Assembly (NCBI RefSeq): GCF_022376445.1
Contig: NW_025954961.1
Location: forward strand, 1 to 64,000
Length of the DNA: 64,000 nucleotides
Origin: Fomitopsis serialis
Taxonomy: Eukaryota; Basidiomycota; Agaricomycetes; Polyporales; Fomitopsidaceae
Direction: 5' to 3'
The notes under the pieces are model-generated. The model had not been told where the DNA came from. It saw only the letters and a program-made list of their open reading frames with translations, and ran no database searches. A program made the position numbers and the translations under genes. This document shows, one piece after another, positions 40,046 through 50,332 of the stretch (positions within the stretch are counted from its first letter, which is position 1; every line of letters begins with the position of its first letter).

Positions 40046-42076
40046 TCAGTACCCTACCCACCACACATAGTTATCCGTTTCCTCCGGCGTGTCGTAGACC
40101 AGCTGCGTGCTCGTGTTGTCCGGTCTTTCTGGCCAAGCTCTCTCCAATCCTTCCCAGATCGTGACCTGCTTGAACGTGACCGACCCGTTGCCCGCACCGA
40201 CAACGTATCCCACTCCCAGTGAGTCGTTCCTCGCTGGATAGGTGCGGCCGATTATCGCGACACGAGAGTTCGCGAACACCTCGATGACCGAGTTGTCGAG
40301 GAAGATATCGAGCACTAGCGGCTCGCGAACTGTCTCGACCTGGGAGCCGTTGTATGTATCGAGAAGGAAGAGCGGGGCGACATGGTTTGCGGTGCCGACG
40401 AATGATGGCTTGAGGAGGGTCGACGAAGTCAAGTTCATGGTGAGCATCTCGAGGACGGGATCGTAGGTGACCAGCGTCTGCTCCTCGCCGTCTGGGCTGC
40501 GACGGAGAACAAAGCTGACGTCCGATGTAGTGTCAACCGGGATGTCGATCTCCGCATGGATGACGACAGAGTCGCTGGTAACATTCAGATCGTGGAACTG
40601 TCCGGGGGCAGTGTCGCCTGCGGACACGACGACATCGTCCAGGCGAGTCGTCGTCGCGTTCTCGCACAATGCAGCCACAACCTCTGGAGCGGGGCGCATG
40701 GAAAGGGTGGTCATTGTCCAGCTACCATTGGGGTTCTGAGTCGCTGTCCAAGAGCCCGGTTGCGATAGGACGCCCTTCGGGTCCGCGAGGTTTCGATAGA
40801 CCTGGACGTACAGCTCTCGGGGAGGGAATGAGCTCCGGTCCAGCCCTGTGGGAGCAGTGGGCCGAGGTCCTCTGGTATCCAGCCAAATGTGATACGGCGG
40901 TCGTGAGGCTTGTCGTAGAAGGAATTCCACGCGTAGGAATGTCCCCAATCGATGACGCCCGACGACCGTATGGTGCCTTCCGCGGAGCCGTTCGCTGAAC
41001 GCACGATGTCGACTTCGGACCAGAGCGGCCAGTTGCTGAGTGGGTGCAAGACGGTGTTCCCGCCGCCCGAGCCCATCATGACGAAGTGGTGGCTCGTCAC
41101 TCCATCGCCTCCGTTCTCTGCAAGCTCGGGAAGGGAGAAGGTACCTGGAACCTCGAAAAAGAATCCGAAAGAGCCAGAGTAGGTCTCGGACCACGATGCG
41201 TTGCCTGCGACGGAGAGGAGTGGACCGAGATACGACCAATGAGTCACATTGGATGCCGGCGCAGTGTAGAACTGCAGGCGCGACCCAACGTTGACGATTC
41301 CGGAGCCGAAGACAGAGTAAAAATGCGGCTCGTCCACCTGGAGGATCGAATCCATCTCAGGCCATAGCTCATAGGAGGGATCACGGAATCCAGTGACGTC
41401 GAGGTTAGGAGGCGCGTTAGGGATCACAGGGTTGATGCCCATACCCTCGAACTTCGACCATGTATGCCCTCCGTCATCGGAAATGGCGAGGGCCTGTGCC
41501 TCCGTACTCGATACGGCGGTGTAGAAGGCGAGCATGACTGTCTGTCCTCCGGAGGTTGCATACTGTACAGGCAAGCCCCAGGTCTGGTTTTCCGTCACGT
41601 TCAGGAACTGCGCAGACCCTGTGTATACTCCAAGGTGATCCATTGTTCCATTTGGACCTGGGGAGAGGGCGACTGCGCTGTATGCCTCCCATGCGATGAC
41701 ATCTGTCCATGTAACAAGGTCCTGCGACGTAGCATGGCCCCAGGATATGTTACCCCAGGCAATGTGTGCAGGATGGAATTGGTAAAACAGGTGGTAGAGC
41801 CCGGACGAGGGATCATAGGACGGTGCACACGGGTCATTCATCCATGAATGTGGCGCCATGAAATGAGACCTCGGACGCCATCGCGTGAAGAGAGAGTTAT
41901 TCGGGAAGCTTGTGAAAATCATCAATAAGTGGTGTCCATCCAGCTACAGCAATAACTTACGAAGTCAGGTCCAGGCCGGTCAGGTCTATCGTGGAATAAT
42001 CCGGCTGCGACGCTGTCACCGGCACAAGATTTGGGAAAATAGCTGCCAAGGCAGATATTACAGTGAAGGACCGCAT
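40046..42076 (-). CDS. Secreted GH32 enzyme (invertase/fructan hydrolase-like)
   Basis: Hydrolyses terminal fructose from sucrose, inulin or levan outside the cell. The start at 42076 gives a signal peptide (MRSFTVISALAAIFPNLVPVTA), and one intron (about 41910-41960) separates LTGLDLTS from FPNNSLFTRWRP. The five-bladed propeller shows the nucleophile aspartate in SWMNDPCAP, the transition-state stabiliser in GFRDPSYE, and a glutamate in FFEVPG as candidate acid/base. The C-terminal beta-sandwich includes DIFLDNSVIEVFANSR and ends at WWVGY-stop. Near 40820 the frame shifts: GAHSLP continues as RELYVQVYRNL one frame over, as if a C were missing in a CCCC run. Many N-glycosylation sequons are present. 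Confidence 0.92.
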
Positions 42077-43590
42077 CGCGCTCTGCAGCCTACGAAGAGT
42101 CGTCAGTTCAACGAACTGTTCTGCGCACTGCGTATGACCTCCGACAGGCCAGTCCGGCGTGCCAGTCCCAAGACTCGGGTATAGAGATGCGTACCTCGAA
42201 GATGGCTAGTTGAACAGATGAAGATACGGCCATACTGTGCAGTTTGGGACTTATGAAGTGGTCCAGTGGTAGGCTGTGCGCAACTGTCAATCATAACCTA
42301 CTTGCGCCGAGTTGAACAGTATGATGATACTTGGGACAAATAGTAAGTAATACCATCGATCAGTCGGCTCAGCCACCCTCGCCACCGCACCGCGCGACTT
42401 TGTTGCAGCCAATGCCATATTGCAGCAATTCTCAGAACGTTACAGTCAGTCATGGCGGACGACCGCGCACGACGTTCCGAGTCCTCGTGTCTCCTGGTGG
42501 GCCCATTCCCCGCGCGCAGTCAGTCTTCACGCAACCACGGTTGCTCCATTGAATCAGTTCTTTGCTCCGAGTCGGCGCCCGGAAACATCAGCATCTTTGC
42601 CTGCCATCCAACTGCCAACCCCTTGGCTCTGCAACGCGCCCGCTTCCTGACGTGCGGTGAGACGCAAATACAATCTACCTTAAGCTTCCCCCATTGATAA
42701 TAAAGTCGTCTTTCGCGGCGGAATCTTCCTAGTCATTCCTCCCCGTTGCTGTTTCTAGCACACAATGAACATCCTCATCACTCAATGCCAGACATCCACC
42801 ATGCACATCCACCATCTTGGCGCGTCGAATACATATTCTCCCGCCCACAACTGCGCACACACCGCCGCATCGATGGCACTGCCACGCGGGCCGCGCCCGT
42901 TATTCAAGCATCTGCCAGTGAGTGTTACATAGCGGCCAGTGAACTATCGTGAACGACGGCGCTGAACCCAACCAATAAAGTTGCCTCAGCCTGGCAGCCA
43001 GCGCCCTATATGCGGTGCGCTCCTAGTACCTCCTACCATTGGACGTCACCTTCCGTGTAGCGCTCCAATGCGCACCTACGCTGTGTCCTCCAAAGTACGA
43101 TTGCTTCGTGCTCACCTCCGTCCACCCCCGCCCTCTCCCTCGGTTGCCCGGTAAGTATACCTCACACTTCGCATGACCTTGATCGTGAGCAATTCTCTGC
43201 ACAACGTAGCATCAACTTTGCTCGCTGAATCTCCTTGCTATGCACAGCATTGCCTATGATCACACTTCGGCGTATGATCGTTTCATCTACGAGTATGGCC
43301 GTCGCAACAGCATTCGACCCTTTTACGATGGAGGAAGGAGTGGTACCGCTGCTTTGTAGTCCGATTTCTTGTAACTTAGACATCGTCTTCTGCGATTAAT
43401 ATGCAAAGTCTTCTAAGGTGGATGTAGTATGATATATTGCATGTCTGAAGCTCTTCTCACAAGGACCGATCTGCGGACATTTATCCGTGAACGCCGTTCC
43501 ATCCTGTCGGTGGCTGGAAGCGGCCGCGTTCCATCCCGCCTGTGCGCGTACCCGCCCGCGTTCCAGCCTGCCTCTGGCCGAGGCGCGTCC

Positions 43591-43634
43591 GAGTCGCGTC
43601 ACGCGAGTCGCGTCGCGTCGCATCGCGTCGTCCC
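43591..43634. repeat. GC-rich simple repeat (gtcgc-like units)
   Basis: Imperfect repetition of gagtcgcgtc, gcgtcgcgtcgcatcgcgtc and similar units. It lies upstream of the TATA box of the neighbouring gene. Confidence 0.6.
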
Positions 43635-43733
43635 TCTCTCTGCTCCTGCTCTCATGCGCCCCGCGTGTGCGCCCTCGCGCCCCGTCGGCAGGTGTGCGCC
43701 CGCCCCGCCCCGTCGCTGGGCGTGCGCCCGCCG

Positions 43734-43741
43734 CTATAAAA
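43734..43741 (+). promoter_or_regulatory. TATA box
   Basis: The sequence ctataaaa lies about 40 bp before the ATG at 43778, in a very GC-rich setting, and would suit the gene that starts there. Confidence 0.6.
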
Positions 43742-43777
43742 GGCCCCCCGCCCGCGCATACCTCCACGGTGGACCCA

Positions 43778-44545
43778 ATGACAATCCCCACCATTGCCCG
43801 CGCCCACCTCTCTGCCGACACGTACGACTACTGCGACGTCCTCGCGACCGTCGCAGAAGACTCCACTCACGCCGAGCTCTGGACCGCGGGAAACATCGAC
43901 AGCCCTCACCCTCTGTTCGTCATCGACCACGCCCTCCTCCAACTCACCCTCTGCCCCCTCAACAACCTCACGCTCACCAACGTCGACGCGTCAATTCGCG
44001 TCCCTTCGCTCCTCTCATTCCACATCCTCTCCGGCTGGTCTCACCTCAGCCGCCTCGCCTTTGTCGGATGCAGCCACACATCCGCCTGGCTCTCCCTCCT
44101 CCGCGCCGGCGCCCTCCCCGCCCTCGACCTCCTCGTCCTCTCCCATTCCGACTATGATCTCCACGCCCTCGTCGACGCCCTCTCCACGCGCGTCGCAACC
44201 CACCTTCGTCCCCCCTCAACCTCCAGCTCACTCGCACCCGATTCAGCCCTACTCCCGCCGGTCCAGCTTGGCCCCAGGTCCTCGCATCCGTCAGCGCCGT
44301 CCGCTGGGAGCAGTGCTTTTGCACCATGTCGACCCGATGCTGGCTGCCGGATGAATTTGACGACACCGAACCGCCCACTACCGACGACGACGACATGCGC
44401 GACGACGAGTCCTGTAGCGGCGGCTCCGAAGATGGCGGCGGCTCCGAAGACAGCGGCTAAAGTGACGCAGATGGCGGCTACAGCGACGCAGACGACGACC
44501 ACGGAGACAACAGCGACGCAGACGACGACAGCGACGAAGAGCTAG
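43778..44545 (+). CDS. Uncharacterised F-box/LRR-like protein with low-complexity tail
   Basis: The frame begins MTIPTIARAHLSADTYDYCDV and has leucine-rich stretches (LLQLTLCPLNNLTLTNVDA, HLSRLAFVGCSHTSAWLSLL), as in the many lineage-specific mushroom proteins with repeated beta-alpha units. In this frame the C-terminus becomes a Thr/Ala repeat and stops at 44545. From about 44275 a second frame reads WLPDEFDDTEPP, then DDDDMRDDE and SGGSEDGGGSEDSG before a stop at 44460. That acidic tail looks more natural, so a splice (cag at 44276) or a frameshift may join the two. No known domain is certain. Codon use is extremely GC-biased. Confidence 0.5.
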   Translation: MTIPTIARAHLSADTYDYCDVLATVAEDSTHAELWTAGNIDSPHPLFVIDHALLQLTLCPLNNLTLTNVDASIRVPSLLSFHILSGWSHLSRLAFVGCSHTSAWLSLLRAGALPALDLLVLSHSDYDLHALVDALSTRVATHLRPPSTSSSLAPDSALLPPVQLGPRSSHPSAPSAGSSAFAPCRPDAGCRMNLTTPNRPLPTTTTCATTSPVAAAPKMAAAPKTAAKVTQMAATATQTTTTETTATQTTTATKS

Positions 44546-44910
44546 ATCTGCTTGCCATGCTCGCGGCGGTGCCGCCGCCCTGGCAACCCTCGTGGCGCCT
44601 CCAGCGCGGCTGCAGCCATTGCTAGGGTGTATCTTCCGCTCTTGCTCAGTGTCCATGTGTACGTGTACGAAATCCTTATGCCTAGACTCTGCCCTCCTCC
44701 TCTTGCTGCCAAGTTATGCGTGTGCGCCGCACACGCCAAATATATATATATCCCGTGCCAATCCGTAAAGACTCCCAAGAGGTCCTTGGGAATCTTGCGC
44801 CCGCCTGCCCGCGCACTTCCCGGCGTGTCGCCCGCCCTCTGTCCCCGTCCTGTCGTGCGCCCCGTCGGTGCTTGCGGCGATGCGTGTGCGGCGTCACAAT
44901 ACTTGGATGA
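44546..44910. other. Downstream flank of the GC-rich gene
   Basis: The acidic SDADGG-like coding periodicity fades after about 44560. A tatatata run lies at 44742-44750. I see no gene here. Confidence 0.35.
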
Positions 44911-44952
44911 TAGTATTAGCACCACGCTCTAACCAACTGAGCTAGCAGGCCC
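44911..44952 (-). tRNA. Truncated tRNA-Ile (AAU) 5' half
   Basis: On the minus strand this begins gggcctgctagctcagttgg and continues ttagagcgtggtgctaata. That is an acceptor 5' strand, a complete D arm and the 5' side of the anticodon arm, with anticodon AAT in a CTAATA loop typical of tRNA-Ile. The A box (TAGCTCAGTTGG) is intact. Downstream I find no T arm (no GTTCGA-like B box) and no sequence complementary to the acceptor strand. An ACGCCG about 19 bases later could pair with the anticodon stem if those bases were an intron. It is most likely a truncated tRNA gene or tRNA-derived piece of a mobile element. Confidence 0.6.
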
Positions 44953-45281
44953 ATAGATATATTAAACAAGTGTGTACTATAATTGGTCAAGACAATTTCT
45001 GGACGTGACTACAGTCAAGGACAGGTCACTGTAACACGATCAGTCACTGCAACACCCTTTCACACTCCACCTTACTGCTTTTCTCACTTGCTACTACTGT
45101 TTTCTCAACCTCAATGGAATATGTGGTCTATCTAGCTACTACTGGTATGCTTTCCAGGCTGAGAAACCATGAGTTCGGCGCACAATAGATTGATTGTTCT
45201 TGGGCGCCTATGAGAGTGACACCTTGATCATCCACTGTAACATCCATTCTCGGGCTGCAGAGAACTCGTCGCTGGGATATT

Positions 45282-45425
45282 CACCTGGACATCACTGATA
45301 ACACTCCTTGTTAGAGCGCCATTCTGACCACGTGTGGCGCCCTTACAAGGAGGAAATCATGGCTACGCACCACACGTGGTCAGAATGGCGCTCTAACAAG
45401 GAGTGTTATCAGTGATGTCCGGGTG
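45282..45425. repeat. Long inverted repeat (51 bp perfect, 56 bp with one mismatch)
   Basis: The left arm at 45287-45337 and the right arm at 45370-45420 are perfect reverse complements over 51 bp, beginning ggacatcactgataacactc. One mismatch outward, five more bases match on each side. The spacer is 32 bp. The spacer contains acaaggag (45345-45352), which is also complementary to ctccttgt (45304-45311) inside the left arm, and gcgcc/ggcgc next to it also pair, so a smaller alternative hairpin can form. Confidence 0.95.
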
Positions 45426-45710
45426 GGGATTTTGAGGGTAGAAATTGGTAGATGTATGGAAGGTATGTAAGTATAAGAATTATTCGAGCACAAAACATCG
45501 AGGGTTTCATTGGTAGTGGTCGAAAGGTTGCATGATTTCGATTTGGGCGTTACAGTGGAATCACAGTTATGTCCTATGAACTCTGAAGTCTTTGAGGATG
45601 TGGAAAAGGACCAAAGGCCAGTAGACATAACCTCTAGCTTGCTTTCGCTAGACACCGGAGACAAGGGCCAGGATGAGGTCATCTCAAATTTGGCCCAAAC
45701 ACGTGCCTAT

Positions 45711-45981
45711 ATCGAGCCAATGGGACGTGATTTTGTATGGCCGGAAACCCGAACATAAATTCAAAAGTTATGTTTAAATATGGGCTTGTCTTATTATCAA
45801 TGGCCCAAATGAAGCTTATGCGCCGGTCTGAAATTGGTCAACTGAATTGACTTTCCGCTTTAGGGGCATCAAAGATCCTGAATTTGGGGCAAAGAATTTC
45901 GGCCGTCCCGAGAGCGCATCGTATATGTTGGATTTAGTTTCGCATATGCGGCGACCTCAAACTACGTCCCATTGGCTCGAT
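45711..45981. repeat. 18-bp inverted repeat flanking 235 bp
   Basis: The sequence atcgagccaatgggacgt at 45711-45728 reappears as its exact reverse complement at 45964-45981. With one mismatch the match extends by a few bases (cctaYatcgag). These could be the terminal inverted repeats of a miniature transposable element. Confidence 0.75.
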
Positions 45982-46054
45982 GTAGGAATGAGTTTGAGGC
46001 GAATTTAGGGCGACCTCGATCTGGTCCGTATCTCCGGTGAGAGTTCGGACGTGG

Positions 46055-46082
46055 GCGCGCGACGAGAGATCGCGTCGCGCGC
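46055..46082. repeat. Short GC-rich palindrome
   Basis: The 10-bp arms gcgcgcgacg (46055-46064) and its reverse complement (46073-46082) surround an 8-base loop. It could be a terminator-like stem or a regulatory palindrome. Confidence 0.6.
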
Positions 46083-46362
46083 TTAATCCCTACACCCCTA
46101 CACAATAGGCTCGTGTCTCCCCTCTCGCAGCAGGAAGCTGCTACTTAGTTATGTTGCTATTTGCCGAAATGTTGAAGGGGAGGCGAGCAGTAAGTGATAA
46201 CAAACTTTTCGCAGCCGCATAGCGGGTGGCCGGAAATCCGGCACTACTGATAGTATAATGTAGTACCAAACCACCGTAATGTTGGGAGCCTGTCTCGGCT
46301 GCAAGTTCCAAGCTGTGTCAGATTATGCTTTGTGGCGCCAATTACGCAGCGACAATATATGA

Positions 46363-49300
46363 TCACAAGAACGGTACTTTCTCCATCTCTCCAGTGGCCA
46401 GAAAGTCTTCGTCAAACGCTTCCTCAGCTGCTTCCTCCTCTCTCTCTCCGTCGTAACCATCGTCTCCTGCCTCATCCGCCCCAAAGTGCATGTCTTCATC
46501 TGACACCGAGCCATCCGACCCGGGCAGCGAGCCAGGCATGCTCTCCCGCCTTTTCCTCCGTCGCTTCTGCTTCTCGAGATCAGTCTCGTCGCCTTCGTCC
46601 TCCGAGCCCGAGTCGATGAACGTGGGCGTGCTCGATCGCGGGCTACTGATCGGGGACGCAGACTGGGTGAAAGCAGACAACGTGCTGCTCAGTCGTTCAA
46701 AGGACGACATCTGGCGCAAGTGGGACTCGTTCCGCCGCTGCTGTGCTCTGTCTTCCTCCGACTTCGTCGCCGGTGGCGGTAGGGCAAACCTGTCCATGTT
46801 GTTCGCCTGTCTGCTTCCCATGAGGCTGAAATGCCTGAGCCGGGCTAGGGTACTCTGGTTGGACGTGTCGGAGCGCGCGCTCAGTGCGGGAGAGGGTGGT
46901 GTCAGGTCTGGAAGCGGGAAGTCTTGCATGGGTTGTTTCCAGTAATTGAAGTCGGTGTACTCCGCTGCCCATGTCCGATTGATAGGAGGGAACATCTGAT
47001 CGACGAGGTCTGTCATGTGGATGTACCTTCAAAATTATGCGTAAGTACAGGATAACATTAAGCAAGGTAAGGGAGGACATACGAGGACTTGTAACCCGCT
47101 AGCTCGAGCAACTCCATCCGCACCTCACTATTCGAGTCAATGGTGAAGATCCGCGAGCTCGGCACGCCGACACTACGATATGAGAGTGCGTCGGTGATGC
47201 GGTTCCCGAACCCAGCATAGAATGGGTTTGTCGCGGTTGTCCCAAACAGCTTTTGGATGTCGCGTAGAGCAGCCATCTTGAACACCTCGGGTTTGCGCAT
47301 GATGACCTCACTACCCATGCCCTCAGTCAGTTGTACTGTTCACTCAAGCCTGATGTCCACCATACCGATGCAAGGACGTCAATAAACGATCGGGGCTCAT
47401 GATGACGGGGCCCTCCGGCAATTGGTAGTCATTCTGCTTGACACCCTTGAGGTAGTCGCGCGTCGAGTCCGCTTGGCCGATGGCGCGCGAGGTGAGGTAC
47501 AGGATCTTGTAGCCGTTGCGACAGATATCTGTATACAGCTTCGCCACGCCGAGGTGCGTCCAGTCACGGCCGATCATCGTGAAGACATGGCCTAGCGCAT
47601 CTGACCTATCGCATATAGTCAGAGTCTGACACGTTAAATTCGGTTCAAACATGCACATACTTCGTAATCGTTCCGTCAATGTCCGAGATGACGACTTGAT
47701 CGGTATGGTCCCAGACAAAGAGACGTGCAGTGCATGCAGCAACCCCCGTTGCTGATAAAGAGAATGTAATACTGTTCGCGCCTGGCTTCAAATCGAGGGT
47801 TTTCTGCGCGATGTCAGCGAGAAGTGGAGATAAGGACTGCATGAACTGTACTCACAAGTTGCTCTGAAGTGAGTCGGAGTGTCTTCGCGTACCGTTTGGG
47901 TTTGTCGTCCTCAGAGGACGTATCGGACAAGGGTGACGCGGGCGTCCCCAGTTCAGACGCGCTATGGGAGGGTGAGAGCGGCGTAACAGATGAGGACCGC
48001 TTCGTGGGCGACGGTCCTGGCTGTGGTACTTGCGTATTGCTCCTTTGCTGCACAGAACACTCAGAACTTGGACTGTCATCCAAGCCACAGCGCGGATGAG
48101 GTGACTTACTACATTGGGCGGCGCAGTGTTCATCGACTTGAGGTTCGGTCGCTGCGCAGGCTCTGCATTGCGACTCCGGCTCCACCAGCGCACCCACGAT
48201 GATGACGAAGGCGGTGTCTTCTCCATGGCTGTTGAACCCGACATGTCGGATGGTGTATGGTTCATATGTCGAGACTCATCATCAGAAGCATAGGGGGCCT
48301 CTTCATCAATGTCCTTCAGCCGTGACCGATGGCCGTCCCATTCTCGTGAGCGCGATCGGGATGGAGAGCGGGCGAGCTTGCCACGAAGCGCGGCATCTCG
48401 CCACAAGACGAGCGCGTCCATCAATGGAGACCCGTCCTGCCGAGTGATGCACCTACACATCCGATGTGAGTTCATGTCTTCAGATGTTATCACGTATTGT
48501 TCAGCTCACATATCCCCCGCCCACTTCAATACCAGGTCTTCGTCGTCGATGACCTGGTCGTCATTAATAAATTTCTCAAAGTCTATCTTCCCTTGCTCGA
48601 AACGCTGCATGTCCACCACCTCGTCTTCACCACCTAGAGGCCCTTTACCGCCTGGCCTCCCCCTGCTACCCGCCCCAGGGACGACGCTGAGCTCAAAATC
48701 TACCACTCGCCTCTCGATAGACACCCTGAACCTTGTCGGGTTCCGCCGATCAAGGGCCAAGCGCCCTCCCTTCCCGAACTTCAATTCGTCCTCACCCTCC
48801 TCCATAGGCACGGGCGATGAAACCATCTCCTCGCGGTCCTTCTCACTGACATCCGTGTCTAATGACAAGTCCGCCATCCGTTCCTTGCCCTTCCGGCTCG
48901 GGCCTATGCCGTCCATAGACGGAAACGTAGTGCGCACTGGCGTCCGCTGCGGGAAGCTGCCCCACTCCCACATGTACTCCTCTGTCTCGGTTTGGATGTG
49001 CCCCACGGGGATGGTTGTGTGCGGACCGACCTTGGCCTTCCTGGCGTGCATCCGTGACATAGATGGCGAGCGCGAAGGGGGAGTTGTCGGCGGGGTAAGC
49101 GCGCCTTGCGGAGGTGTCATGCCGGTTGGGTAGTCGAAGGGAGGTTCGGAGGTGGCTCGCATGGTAGGGAAGGGGACAGGTACATTCGTAGGGGGTGATG
49201 GCGTGCCTACATACATGTTTAAGTCCGGAGGTAGACCGGATACAGAATGCAGGATCTTACGAGATGGTCCTGGTGTACTTGGCGGGCTGGGAACCTGGGA

Positions 49301-50332
49301 GCTCGTGGAAGTTGACGAACCTCGAGGAGTAATAGTTCCACCTGAGTGACTTCGTTTGTGCGAGTGATAACCCTCCATATCGAATACCATGTCTGCGAAT
49401 ACTGCTGGAGTCTACTTCCGCCAAATGGCATATTCTGCTTACCGTCAGTGTATACGACCTCAGGACCCTCCACATCGTCTGCTTCTGGCAAGATCTCGTC
49501 TCCTTTATTGCTCCTGAAGCTACTGGCAGAGTGTCTTGCTGCGTTACGAGTGGCAAGGGCTTTCTCCCTCACGAACGTCTCCTCGTCCTTCTCGACCTCG
49601 GATACAGCTTCTGTCAGCGTGTGATCCTTGAGTTTGTCCCTTTCTGACTTGCCAGCCTCTACGCCTGCACCCACAAGTGCTTTCCCGAGCTGGGCAGTGC
49701 GGACGAGAAGTGGCACTTGGCCTTCACTGTCTTCACCCTGTCGATCCTCCGGCTCGTGTAATGATAGGTCTTGTTGCGATTCGGAAGCGTTGAGGTCGAG
49801 GAACTCGGGTTCTTGTGTATCCAATCCAGCATCCCTTGGTTGCTTCTCAGTGCCTTCCTTGGCGCCGAATCTACCGGCGCGCTGCACGTCCGCATTGGTT
49901 TGCCCAGGTTGGGTCGCCTCCAGAAGGGGACTCGTTACAAGGTTATCCGGGACGTCCTCGTCTGTCTCGAAGATAAAGAAGGCCTCGCCAGCCTCACCAA
50001 TCTTCATGGGAAATGGAACTTGGTTTCCATTGACAAACATCTTGACCTATTCGGCATAGATCGAATCGCAGACACGCCAGAGTGATGGTCCAACGCACCT
50101 TCTTGTCGCCTGGCCTGAGGACCTGCCATTTTCCGAACCTGACGTGGAAAGGCGAGCAAACCAGCTCATGGTCGTCTTCTCCTGGCCGCGCGATGTCTGC
50201 CTGACCATCCTGCGGTTTCGGTCGTTTCACTACGATGACGTCTATAGCGCCCGTGAGGGTGGCGGGGTTGAGATCCTTGTAGTACTGGTACGGTGCACTG
50301 ATGGCGCTGACTGCACCCCGCAGGTAGTTCAT
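46363..50332 (-). CDS. PAH1: Lipin / phosphatidate phosphatase (PAH1, Ned1-like)
   Basis: Mg2+-dependent phosphatidate phosphatase that makes diacylglycerol and controls nuclear membrane growth. Exon 1 (down from 50332) holds the lipin N-terminal domain: MNYLRGAVSAISAPYQYYKDLNPATL, ending in FHVRFGKWQVLRPGDKKV. A long serine/proline-rich middle follows with basic patches and short introns. The catalytic LNS2/HAD domain shows VVISDIDGTITKSDALGHV (DxDxT), GRDWTHLGVAKLY, LYLTSRAIGQA, MSPDRLL and FYAGFGNRITDALSYRSVG. The acidic C-terminus ends FLATGEMEKVPFL-stop. All exons remain in frame. The N-terminal helix should bind membranes; phosphorylation of the serine-rich part would regulate it, as in yeast. 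Confidence 0.94.

Larger units (their letters stand above)
42077..43777. other. Gene-poor stretch of 1.7 kb
   Basis: It contains the GH32 promoter and the upstream region of the next gene. Short open frames occur on both strands (for example 43162-43383, minus), but I recognise no family in them. Around 43590-43635 there is a GC-rich imperfect repeat of gtcgc/cgcgt units. A TATA box lies at its right end. Confidence 0.4.
44960..46360. other. Likely mobile-element-derived stretch without clear genes
   Basis: This stretch of about 1.4 kb is more AT-rich than its neighbours and holds a long hairpin (45282-45425), an 18-bp inverted repeat (45711-45728 and 45964-45981) and a short GC hairpin (46055-46082). 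A plus-strand frame at 45510-45758 is open for 82 codons but has no recognisable domain. Together this looks like remains of one or more non-autonomous elements. Confidence 0.5.

Noticed and set aside
37017..42076. A biosynthetic gene cluster
   Set aside because: No backbone synthase, P450, transporter or cluster regulator is present; neighbours are unrelated housekeeping or hydrolytic genes.
44911..44952. A complete functional tRNA-Ile gene
   Set aside because: No T arm or 3' acceptor strand follows, even when an intron is allowed.
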